NCBI GenBank assembly: GCA_025200525.1
Contig: CM045763.1
Span: forward strand, 157,982,246-158,046,245
Length of the DNA: 64,000 bases
DNA from: Camellia lanceoleosa
Taxonomy: Eukaryota > Streptophyta > Magnoliopsida > Ericales > Theaceae
Direction: 5' to 3'
Shown: positions 10,678-20,571 of the stretch, one piece after another
Numbering within the stretch: position 1 is the stretch's first letter
Layout: every line of letters starts with the position of its first letter
Program-made: the position numbers and the translations under genes
Notes under the pieces: generated by a model
Seen by the model: the letters and a program-made list of their open reading frames with translations, nothing else
Database searches by the model: none
Told to the model about the DNA's origin: nothing

Positions 10678-12817
10678 TATAGCGATCTTGATTTTTCTTT
10701 CCTTCGTATATTGTATTCCGGACTTGGTTTCGTGGTTGTGTTGTTATCTCATTCTCATTTTCTTCCCTTACTCTTTGTATTTGAGTCTTGGGTTGTGTTG
10801 GGCAGGTTTGAAGTAGATTGGTTGTACTTTGGAACCATTGGTTGATGCCCAGAATTTGGCCTTCACGCTCGAGCGGGCCCTTCGATATTTCTTCTCCGCT
10901 CGAGCGGGAGTTCTGACGCTCGAGCGTAAATTTCCACCTCCTAGTACTTTTGTCTGCAGGTCTTCAGACGCTCGAGTGGGAGTTTTGACGCTTGAGCGTG
11001 ACTCTTTCTTTTTGTTCCTCCGCTCGAGCGGGGAGTTTGACACTCGAGCGGGGACCATGTCTGCAAAACTTTTGGAAGTATGCAATCAACGCTCGAGCGG
11101 AGTTTTTGACGCTTGAGCGTGAATCTGTGTCTGACGCTCGAGCGGGGGTTTTTATGCTCGAGCGGAGCGACTGGTATAACACATATGGATTTTACCTTTT
11201 TGGATCACTTTTTCATTTCCCTTTCTCTCTCTTACTTTCCCAAAACCGATTTTGAGAGCTCCTCTCTCTAGAATCTCCCTTCTCTCTAGGGTTTGATCTA
11301 GCTAGAGTGATTCACTCCCTTGATGCCTTTGTAAAAGTTGTTGAGTTTGTCAAGGGCTATCTTTTGTTTCGAAAATTTCTTAGTTTGGAGCACTTCGAGA
11401 TTTCTTCATCTTCTCCATTGGGTTTCATCTATTGAGGTAGGGATTTCTACTCATTCTTATTGCTTTAACATAGACATTGAGTTGTGTGTAGATGGGTTGA
11501 TTTGAAAAGTTAGGGTTTGAAATGTGTTATTTTCAAAATAGGGGTTTTGTTGTTTTTGACTCATATATGTATATTTTGGGTCTTAAAAGGAGATTGTTGA
11601 TGTCGATGTTAATATTTGAACCTTTAGGTCAATATTGTGAAAAAGGGGAAAAAATGTCATGTTTGGGTATATTTGGGTCATTAGTGTAATTAATGACAAT
11701 TGTTATGGAAATGTCAAATTGAGTTGGAAATAATGGAATTGGCTCATCATGAGTTAGAATAGTGGAGTTGGATTTATTAATCGCTCACTTTAAAAATGTT
11801 GAGATTATATCTGTTGAGGCATTTATTATTTGTTTAGAAATAACTGCTTTGGGCTATCGGTGGAGGATAGTCTTGATTGTTGTAGACAATGCATGATGAT
11901 TAGGCAAACTAAAACTAATCAATTGAATATGTCATCGAATATGACGGTTGGAATAATACATTGGAATTATGTATTAATTGTTTATGTATATGATAAGTGT
12001 TTATATACATGGTGTTATATGAGAGGAGATAAGGAATGTACTCCAAGGTTTAAGGGAAGATAGAGGATGGACTCTTAAACCGGACGTTATGTGGGAGGAG
12101 ATAGGGGGATGGACTCCATTGATACAGCAAATCTATGTATCATTTGTGAAGTATGAAAGTGTTTTATGTGTTATTGATACAGCGAATCTGTGTATCTATT
12201 ATGGCTTATAGAAGTGCTTTGATATGAGTTGTTATCTCATTTGAATTGTTGAAATGGAAGAGTTATTGATATGAGATATAATCTCATTTAACGTATATGG
12301 CCAGGTTCTGAGCCAGGATTATGAATTGAGAAATTGGATAAGTATTGAAAATGAAATGAAACATGGACACATTTGTCATGTAATTGAAATGGGTTATGAA
12401 TTTATTCATGTGAGTTAAACATCTGTCAAATGCTAATGTTTTAGTTATTGCTCATACTATGTTTAGCATATCTGTACTGGGCGTTGGCTTACCCTATATG
12501 GGACATGATTTTCAAGTACAGGTAGTATGCCACCTCCAAGGACGTAGCTTGGGAGGCTTGAGGTTGTTGGACTCTTTTGTTATTTTGGTTGTATTACATG
12601 TATATCAAGCCAAGGGCTTATTTTGTGTAGAGTTAGCACTCTCTTTTGTAACCAAGTGTTGACTTGGAAAGTTGTAAGCCTATAGGGCATTTACTTTTGT
12701 TGTCAACATGTAATACATTTTATAATGAATACTCTGATAAAATGTAATTATGCTTCTTCTCTTATGTCTAAGCATGCCTTGAATGTTTGATTGTGGGTTT
12801 ATTTTGAGGGCGTTACA
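10678..12817 (+). mobile_element. Solo LTR with clustered CGCTCGAGCG palindromes
   Basis: The 2140-base block is missing from copy 2. The flanks are tgagg (10673-10677) and tgatg (12818-12822), against a single tgagg in copy 2, giving a 5-base target duplication with one later change. It begins TATAGCGATC (probably a mutated TG start) and ends GGGCGTTACA. No coding domain is present, so it is a solo LTR. Its most striking feature is the palindrome cluster at 10866-11164. The ending resembles the reverse of 59167 (TGTAACGCCC), so a related LTR is also present at the right end of the window. Confidence 0.8.
10866..11164. promoter_or_regulatory. Paired CGCTCGAGCG palindromes in 20-bp register
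   Basis: The 10-base palindrome, exact or with one or two changes, starts at 10866, 10897, 10917, 10969, 10989, 11021, 11041, 11090, 11110, 11135 and 11155. Apart from the first, they form five pairs, each exactly 20 bases start to start, with variable gaps between pairs. Each palindrome carries three CpG sites. Fixed two-turn spacing suggests paired protein sites; no binding protein can be named. Confidence 0.8.
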
Positions 12818-13178
12818 TGATGTATGTCCAGGGGACCATAATTCGATTCTACTATCAACCAAGAGTTTACAAACAAGATATGAATGGTCTCACAACCACC
12901 CTTAGGTGAATTCCAAATAATCACAAATAAATACGAGAAAAGACCTCACAAAATAGATGATCAAATTGTCTTCAAACAAGTTGTAGAAGACCCAAAAAAT
13001 TATACCCAAATCAAGCCTAAAAATGACTGCCGAAATACTCCAAAAACTATTCTACAAAGCAAAATCGAAACAGAACTCGAAACTTCACAATAGAGAAATA
13101 GCAAACAAACGGGGTGCTAAGCTTGGACTTGAATACACAACACTAAGCCTTGTATATGTACCAAATTGGATTACACAG

Positions 13179-14168
13179 TGTAGAGGGTCAGAAATTATGG
13201 TCCAAATTAAGTATGGGCCTAAGTGCTGAGATCGCCCCTTTTAAATGACCAAGAATGTCTAAAGGAGTATGGGTTAAAGCCCAAGAGAAGTGGCCCAATA
13301 GTGGGCCGAAGCAGGTCCGACCCGCCAAAGGTCCGAACAGACTCCATTAAGGAAAATGTCTAAGTGAAGTTGTAGAGGCAACACTTGTAGTAGTCAAGTT
13401 GCTGAGGCACTTTGCCTCAGCGCCGCCATTCCCAATATTGTCGGTCCCACCACCATCCGAAGTTGTTGAGGGAAAGAGAAAACCGAAGCAACTAAGTTGC
13501 AGAGGCAACACTTACAATAGTCAAGTTGCAGAGGTACTTTGTCTTAGCGCCGCCATTCCAAGTATTGTTGGTACAGCTGCCGTTCCCAATATTGTTGGTT
13601 CTGCTGCCATTTTAAGTTGTCGATGGAAAGAGAAAATCGAAGCAACTAAGCTGCAGTGGCAACACTTGCAGCGGCTAACTTGCGGAGGCATTTTGTCGGT
13701 GCTGCCATCTCTGATATTATCGGTTTTGCCTTTTAAACTTGTCGCGGGAAATGATTACTGCAACAACTACAACCGCAACAACTAACTCGCGGAGAGAACA
13801 CCCCGCCAAGGTGATAGCTGCCTTTGGGATAAGTTTTCCCTTCACAAGTAGAGGCTAATGCTTGGCATTGATAGCAGGCCCCAAGGAATTATTAGCCTAG
13901 GGCTGATAGCAAGCTTCTAAAGTTCATTAGCTCGGCGCTGATAGAAGGCCCTGAGATGTATTGGTTGAAACTGATAGCAGGCCCATAAATGCCAATATAT
14001 CGCGGTAGCCCCTTGAAGATGGGAGCAGGGTAGCCCAAGTGTAAGGGACTTCCTTCCCATTACCCAAGTCATGGACCTGCCTTAGCCACATAGGCAGGAC
14101 GAAAGAAGCCGTCTTAGGCTTGGTATTAAGGCATAGCATGGCCGATAGTAGGCTTGGCTATGGCCTTC
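13179..14168 (+). mobile_element. Tat-lineage 5' LTR, duplicated copy, first part
   Basis: It starts TGTAGAGGGTCA after ttacacag and matches 23782-24768 with a few percent difference. It was produced by the tandem duplication, not by a separate insertion: its upstream flank is the same as that of the copy at 23782, and its end is cut at 20571 instead of at the normal LTR terminus. It contains repeated 'gttgcagaggcaac' and 'cgccgccattcccaatattgtcgg' units. The frames here (13399-13785 and others) reflect those units. Confidence 0.8.
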
Positions 14169-15782
14169 TGTAACAACGCCCGCGGGGGACCTCGCCACAG
14201 TTCGGACTCGATTTTTGTTGCGGTTCCAAATCTCGAACCAAAGAGTCCAAATCCGGCAAATCGTTTTGAAGAAAAACAGATTTTTTTGAAAGAAGTGCCA
14301 AACATGGACTTTGCGGATATGAGTCGCCACCTAAATATTTTAAAATGGGAAATTTAGGAAACCCAAGACTCGGTGCCAAAAGGCCACGTGTCCGTCATCA
14401 CCAAAGTTGGCTCGGGAACTTGGGTACGATTAGGGAAGGTCACATCGTGAGCACCCCCTCTCGCTCGGTCAAAGACCGGCCTCTACTAACCATGATATCT
14501 GTTTTTGAAAACTTTGTATGCTCTTATTCCCATTATTAGCCTAGGATTACTATGTGATGTTCATGACAAACAAGTATAAATGGGCCGTCGAATGGAACAA
14601 AACATTTCATGTTTGTTTGTTTGAAAATGGTTTGCTACCCGCAGGTAGGCTTAAAATGTAGATTTTGCCACAATCTAGTGGGCTTAACAAACAATTGATG
14701 AATTGCTCCAATTCAGATAACTCAACCTCCACCCACAGGCATTCAAGGCAGTTTATATCATATAAGCAAATAGCCTCATGGCAAGCATGCTATCATGGCA
14801 ACACTCACACGCATGCAAGGATGCTAAAGCATAACCACTTACCGAGTACTCCAAGCCAAAACAGAAAGCTTATTAGAAATCATGCATGATCCTAAAATAT
14901 ACAGAATGCCTAATGCAACACATGCAAAAATGCAACTATAGCAGGCTCGGCTATTCTAGAGATGGCATATGAAATGCAACGGCTAACATGTATTCAACTT
15001 AGAATTGAAATACAAATGCACGGTTTGTATGATCGCCGAGCCGATGCATGTCTGAGATGAATGATGCAAACATGCGATCATCTTGTATGCTATTTGAAAT
15101 ATGCCCTATATCTAACCATTCAAAGCGGGTAAATAAAAGGGAGAAAGAAATGGGGTTGGAAGACATACATCACACTCACACACCCTTATTACATTTATGC
15201 CCTCGCATGAGGGTCCGAATGAATAATATCTGAGACCGAATAAAAGAATATCTGATCGAAATAATACAAATTCTAATTAATTAACAAATTAATTATAAAA
15301 GAATTGAAACTGGCGTGCAAGCCAGGGACTGCCTCGTTTCTGATAGATGTTGCATATTGGACTGCTTGGTGCAGAAATCCACTGGGACGCCCTGATTAGC
15401 CTCTGTTTGCAATTTTCTCGAAATGCGTGCCAGCCTCCGAAAAGTTGTTGATTGTTGATTTTGCTGCAACAGAGAGCAGGAAAAGGGCATAGCAGTGTAT
15501 TTCACAAATATATGCGTGTCTCGATCCTCGCGCCACCAATCACGCATATCGATGCATGATGGCCGAGGAGCCGATTCGCACAACTCAATATTGGGATAAA
15601 TACATATGAATGCTACAATGAAAACCCAACTCCATCATGGGTAATCCGGAGTGTCGGTGACTTGGGAATTGAGGCGCACTCCGTCACTCGGAGTACGAAA
15701 CGTGCCTTGTTTCCCATGTAATATGCATGATATGCATGAAATGCAACTGCTATACAAATCTAGCATGCTCAATGCTATGACA

Positions 15783-17266
15783 ATGAGATGTCTCGAAATG
15801 CGTATCCACAGACACGCAAACCGAGAAAAGCGGAATGACATGCGAAATGCAATGATGGGCTTATACTAACATGAGAGAGCCTCAGCCCACTCACATAGGA
15901 AGCCAAAATGATGAAAGGAGGTGCCTCGAAAAGCGTGTCCACTTGACACGCAAACCGAGGCAATGATGTAAAATGCAAAACGGAAGAAATGGAAGGTGCC
16001 TCGAAGTGCGTGCACGCAAAACCGAGGCGGCGATGAGATGAGAATCGGATAAACGGAAGTGCCTCAAACGCAGCGTACAGCGCCGCAAAACCGAGGCGAT
16101 GATGAAAGATGAAAATCGGATAAACCGGAAGTGCCAAACGCAGCGTGCCACAGCGCCGCAAACCGAGGCGATGATGAAAGATAAAAAACGGGTAAACCGG
16201 AAGCTCAAACGCTGCGCACAGCGCCGCAAACCGAGGCGATGATGAAAGATGAAAATCGGATAAACCGAAGTGCCAAACGGCGTGCCTGCGCGCAAACCGA
16301 GGCGATGCTGAAAGATGAAAATCGGATAAAACCGAAGTGCCTCGAAGTGCGTGCCCATAGGCGCGCAAACCGAGGCGATGATGAAAGATGAAAAGTCGGA
16401 TAAAACCGAAGTGCCTCGAAGTGCGTGCCCACAGGCGCGCAAACGGAGGCGACGATGAAATGAAAATCGGATAAAATCGAAGTGCCTCGAAACGCGTGCC
16501 CACAGGCGCGCAAACCGAGGCGATGATGAAATGAAAATCGGATAAACCGGTGTTCAAACGTGCCTCACAGCGTGCCGCAAACCGAGGCGATGATGAAATG
16601 AAAATCGGATAACCGGCAGCCAAACGTGCCCACAAAGCGCGCAAACCGAGGCGATGATGAAATGAAATGAAAATCGGATAAAATCGAAGTGCCACAGCGC
16701 CGCAAACCGAGGCGGCGATGAAATGAAATGAAAATCGGATAAAATCGGCAGCCAAACGCGCGTGCCAAAGCGCAAACCGAGGCGATGATGAAAGATGAAA
16801 ATCGGATAAACCGGAAGTGCCTCAAACGCGTGCCCACAGCGCGCAAAACCGAGGCGATGATGAAATAATCGGATAAAAGTTCGAAGTGCGTGCCTGGTCA
16901 CAGGCGCGCAAACCGAGGCGATGATGAAAGATGAAAATCGGATAAAACCGAAGTGCCTCGAAACGCGTGCCCACAGGCGCGCAAACCGAGGCGATGATGA
17001 AAGATTGAAATGGCATACGGAATGCCGCAATGGACTTACACCAACGTGGGAGAGCCTCGGCTCACTCACATAGGAGGCCGTAAAAAACAAATTTGTCTCG
17101 AACGCTGCGTGCATGACACGCAAATCGAGGCAATGATGTAGAAGCATGAAAATGCAAATTGGGCTTACGCCGACATGAGAGGGCCTCAACCACACTCACA
17201 TAGGCTGCCGAAATGATAAGAATGAGGTGCCTCGAAGTGCGTGCCCATTGGCACGCAAACCGAGGC
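15783..17266. repeat. Hairpin-forming minisatellite, about 19 units
   Basis: Units of about 60-75 bases recur around 'gcctcgaagtgcgtgcc..caaaccgaggcgatgatgaaa'. Each core is an inverted repeat. At 15923-15961 it is GCCTCG, 4 bases, GCGTGTC, 5 bases, GACACGC, 4 bases, CGAGGC: two perfect stems. At 17229-17266 the same two-stem form is perfect with a 4-base loop. Middle units keep the outer stem or lose a few central bases. CGAGGC-type ends occur near 15956, 16024, 16092, 16164, 16232, 16298, 16371, 16445, 16516, 16583, 16647, 16708, 16778, 16850, 16914, 16988, 17126 and 17261. The long minus-strand frames here are repeat translations. Confidence 0.85.
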
Positions 17267-17289
17267 AATGCAAAAATGATGCAAATGGC

Positions 17290-18060
17290 ATGGGAAATGA
17301 TATGCAAGCATGGCAATGGAATTTCAGCACCTAAATAAAGGGGAAAACAGCCCCGAAATGATACAAAATGACAATCAATGCATGAAATCATCCCGAAAAT
17401 GTGAAATTAAGCCCCGAAATGGCCTATAGCCATGCTATACATGCAAAATATGATCATGGCAGCAAGAACAGTAGCAAGGCAGTCCCAAATATGGCATTTT
17501 TCAGTAACAAACATGGCCAAAATGCAAGCATAGATAGATCAACAATAGCATGCAAAATTAGTGGCCAAAAGAGGGGTATTGAGACAAGTGATATATGCAA
17601 ACCCCAAATGGACAAACTTTCTTCTGCAATATTGAAGGTGAGATAAAAATAAGCACAATTGAAGAAGGTGACATCCTCAAAATCAGAATACAAACATGCT
17701 ATAAAATCCATGCAAAGTAGGCTTCCAAATAGGCTATATCATGAGACTTGCCAAACCATGCACCAAACAGCAAACTTTTCTTCATGAAACATGTAAAGGG
17801 GGTCAAAATAAGACCCCTTTCAGTTCTGACCAAAGGCCAAAACCAAAAGCACAAGAGGCTACAAAACATGCAAGAATACGGTAAATTTGATGGATTTCAA
17901 AGGAAGTACCAAAAATATACACCAAATGGCTTAAGGCCCTCAACATAACATGAAAAGGAGACAAAAACAAGGCTATTTCTAAGCCTGATGAAGGCTGAAA
18001 TCCGGAGCCAAGTAAGCCTAACAAAGCATGCAAGAATTAGGGCCTAAAGTGAATTTCCAA
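17290..18060. other. Non-coding interior of the 5.9-kb LTR
   Basis: Purine-rich sequence with recurring 'atgcaaa', 'gcatgcaag' and 'caaaaca' words, like 47000-48500 in the sister copy at 44892. No gene or discrete repeat array is visible. Confidence 0.55.
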
Positions 18061-18325
18061 GAGAGGTGGTATATAGAATGGCCAAATGAGGTTGAGCCCT
18101 TCTATAATGTTGTAGAGAGGCTCAAAATAAGCACAAAACCAGTAGGGGTCGGAGCCCCAAAAACAAAAGGAAATAGGCCTAAGCTAGCATGCAAGATGAT
18201 GGCATAAAAGCTAGGTATTGAAACAAGTATATCATAGGAGCATCAAATGAAGTTGAGCCCTTCTACAAAGTTGTAGAGGGGCTCAAAACAAGCACAAAAT
18301 CAGTAGGGGTCGGACCCCCAAATCT
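18061..18325. repeat. Direct repeat, about 165 bases x 1.5
   Basis: 'gttgagcccttctaYaa.gttgtagagRggctcaaaa.aagcacaaaa.cagtaggggtcgga' occurs near 18089 and again near 18254. The shared part is roughly 75 bases. Confidence 0.65.
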
Positions 18326-18837
18326 CAACCAATTGGAGTATAGAAATGAATCAAGAAAAAGCCCTAAAAGTTGGTTTTGAAGACTTACCCTTGAAGACTT
18401 GTCTTTCTTTGATTCTTGGCTTTGATTTGTAACTTCTCAACCTCTGAAATTCACTTCCTAGCTGCTGGAATGGTAGTATGGATGGTGGAGCTAAGGGTTG
18501 ATGAAGAAATTGCCTTTGACACTTGAAGCTTTTTGGAGTTTTTAGCTATGGAGATGGAGGTTTTGGAGAAGTGTTCTTGAAGACCAATTTTCCAACCTTG
18601 AAGAAGGAGGGAGGGCCTTCAAATAGGCAAGAAATGGGGTGTAAAAGGAGGAAAGCACCCAATCTTTCCTCCGAAATATCCGGATGCCGGGATATGTTGG
18701 AAGATATCAGACAATTGGGACAGTCAGAAGCAAGAATCTGCCGGGCCAGTAATTTGTGGGAGGTGGCCGGCCCACCCCACTGGTCGGCCACCACCCACCC
18801 TAGCCGACGGCCACCTCAAAAACCAACTTCAAAATTT

Positions 18838-19190
18838 GCCGACCACCATACAAGAGTGTCCTCCCAAGTGTGTAGGATAAGGCCCAGGGTTAGAATCGGC
18901 AACACCGAACCGAAGTCACAACATAGAACTTGAAAGAGAGGCTCAAACTGAAATGCACCATTTCGCCGACCACCATACCAAAGTGTCCTCCCGGATGTGT
19001 AGAGCAAGGTTCCAAGGTCGGAATTTGGCAACACTGAACCAGGAGCCACAACATAGAGCTTGAAGGAGAGGCCCAAAAATGAACTCCATAATTTATGGCC
19101 GACCAGTATACCAAAGGGTCCTCCCAGATGTCCTGATCACAGATATGTAACTTTGGTTGGAAGAAAATACCCCCAAGGTGTTCAACATTG
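18838..19190. repeat. Direct repeat, about 130-base unit, 2.7 copies
   Basis: Units starting at GCCGACCA near 18838, 18965 and 19098 share 'ccatac.a.agtgtcctccc', 'ggcaacac.gaacc' and 'acaacatagaRcttgaa'. They lie between the probable promoter position and the TGTAGACACCCC end, that is, in the U3 portion. Confidence 0.65.
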
Positions 19191-19269
19191 GCCCGGAAGT
19201 GAGCAAAACGGGCTCCGGAGGAGCAAACCGTTATCTGGGATAATTGCTGGCCTCCCACCCCGATGATCT

Positions 19270-19800
19270 TCGATGTTGAAACAGAGGTACCGCCAAGTTT
19301 GAACAAAACTAATGAGAAATGAGCGTTCGGGCCAAAACCGAGCAAATCGGGATCGAAAATGGGTCAGTGTCGGAAGTGGTGTTCGGCTGAAGTGGGTATT
19401 CATGACCCAGTGTCCTCTGGAATGACAAAACAGAGGTACCTGCCAAAAACCGGAGAAGATGGATGCGAAATGAATGCTTGGGACCAAAACCGCTCAATTT
19501 GGGGGCCCGAAAACCGGCTATGAGCACCGAAAGTGGCATACGGCCACGAAGTGGGCATCGGGGGCCCCAGGGTTCCTCGAAATATTAAAACAGAGGTCTC
19601 CGCCAAAAACCGGAGAAGGCTGATGCAAAATGAATGCTTGGGGCCCAAATCACGTAGTTCGGGGTCCCGAAAACCGGCTACGAACACCGAAAGTGGCATA
19701 CGGCCACGAAGTGGGCATCAGGGGCCCCAGTGCTCCCTGAAATGATAAAACAGAGGTCCTCTACGAAAACCGGAGAAATCGGAGATGGTTGGGCGGTCCT
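19270..19800. repeat. Direct repeat, about 160-base unit, 3.5 copies
   Basis: 'aaaacagaggtMc' is followed by 'gccaaaaaccggagaa' near 19428, 19588 and 19748, with a more diverged unit from 19276. Each unit also contains 'ggcatacggccacgaagtgggcat' or a variant. Open frames on both strands here come from the repeat. Confidence 0.75.
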
Positions 19801-20080
19801 TCAAAAACCGGAACCGACTCCGAAATGGGCAAAATGGCCTACGGCCACGAAAAAGTAGCTCACGGCCACGGAGATAGTCTCTGGAACCACTCCTTCCCTC
19901 GGAAAGAAAGCAGAGAAGACCGACTGGTTATGGCAAGAGACAAGGTAGAGAAGATGGTTGGTCGGAGGAAGGGCCATGACGCGACTCTGAGACTTCTGAA
20001 CGAGCACAGCATGCAATATCACCGAGCGCTCAATCGGTGACATCTGAGTCTTAAGGTCGGTCAAAAATGGGGTGTCTACA

Positions 20081-20571
20081 CCTTCACTCTGAGAAGTTAG
20101 GGAGTTTGTGGTTAGGTGGCAAAGGGTGGAGGTTTCGCTGAGGTGAACATGAAAACATGGCTGACAGTAGGCTATGAACTCCTGATAATGCATGTACTGG
20201 CTAAATAAAAATGAGAAGACAAGTCAGCATTAAGGTTTACCGCTGCAAGTGTACTTGCTGAGGTTCGAGCTAAGAAGGCAAGTGCAGCGGCAAACACTCC
20301 CGCCGCAACTGAACTTACTGAGGCTCAAAAAGGGTAGTTGCAGCGCCAAACATTCTTGCCGCAACTACGCTTGCTGAGGCATCTGTACCAAACATATAGT
20401 ACATAGTAGATGCAGAGAGACATGTGGCACCTTCAGCCTGGTGGCTCAAGGAAGAATATTCCATATGATCTTTAGAGATACTTGTCTTCTCTCTATTTGG
20501 CTACTTGGTGTCCTCTTGGTACCAAGGAAAAGTCTATCACTAAAACCCATTTCCTAAGGTCTAGAGAGAGG
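20081..20571 (+). mobile_element. Tat-lineage 5' LTR, duplicated copy, second part (cut)
   Basis: It continues the LTR broken at 14168 and matches 24769-25255. It ends abruptly at the tandem-duplication junction, about 170 bases short of the true LTR end at 25428. Confidence 0.8.

Larger units (their letters stand above)
10558..13178 (-). mobile_element. Copia LTR piece, copy 1, interrupted by a solo LTR
   Basis: Positions 10558-10677 and 12818-13178 correspond to 23305-23781. They begin TGTTAGGAAATATAG and contain a 'gacacaataatttttacgtg' segment of the sort common in plant copia LTRs. Together with 56764 onward this looks like the LTR region of the minus-strand copia element whose pol is at 57042-59166. 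Assignment as LTR rests on position and on resemblance to known plant copia LTRs; the borders are inferred. Confidence 0.5.
14169..20080 (-). mobile_element. Large solo LTR (5.9 kb) of the TGTAGACACCCC family
   Basis: It is flanked by an exact 5-base duplication CCTTC (14164-14168 and 20081-20085) and interrupts the LTR that is continuous in copy 2. On the plus strand it begins TGTAACAACGCC and ends GGGGTGTCTACA. Related copies carry CCTATATAAGG on the strand that starts TGTAGACACCCC, so the sense strand is probably minus here; the matching spot near 18628 reads CCTATTTGAAGG. No gag or pol domain and no internal second LTR are seen, so a solo LTR is the simplest reading; an element with a non-coding interior is the alternative. 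It carries four separate tandem-repeat arrays. Confidence 0.8.
6334..20571. repeat. Tandem duplication, copy 1 (about 4.7 kb unit expanded by three insertions)
   Basis: Positions 6334-8111, 9578-10677, 12818-14168 and 20081-20571 line up in order with 20572-25255. The unit holds AT-rich DNA, a trinucleotide-rich stretch, a piece of copia LTR and the first ~1.5 kb of a Tat LTR. Removing the insertions at 8112-9577, 10678-12817 and 14169-20080 with their target duplications leaves about 4707 bases, against 4684 in copy 2. The junction at 20571/20572 joins LTR sequence to the start of the unit at a short shared ATGA. Confidence 0.85.

Noticed and set aside
10768..11255. Overlapping frames with repeated RAG/LERE-like peptides on both strands
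   Set aside because: They arise from the CGCTCGAGCG palindromes, which read open on both strands.
13179..14168. A solo Tat LTR from an independent insertion
   Set aside because: Its upstream flank is the same as that of the LTR at 23782, it lacks the normal 3' end, and it stops at the tandem-duplication junction.
15775..17195. Long minus-strand open frames (up to 326 residues) with repeated IIASVC-like peptides
   Set aside because: They overlap in several frames and follow a non-coding hairpin minisatellite whose unit length is not a constant multiple of three.
15783..17266. CRISPR-like array of palindromic repeats
   Set aside because: The sequence is plant nuclear DNA, units are contiguous tandem repeats without unique spacers, and there are no cas genes.
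18523..19745. Several 70-150-residue frames on both strands
   Set aside because: They lie in 130- and 160-base tandem repeats of a solo LTR, in many frames, with no known domain.
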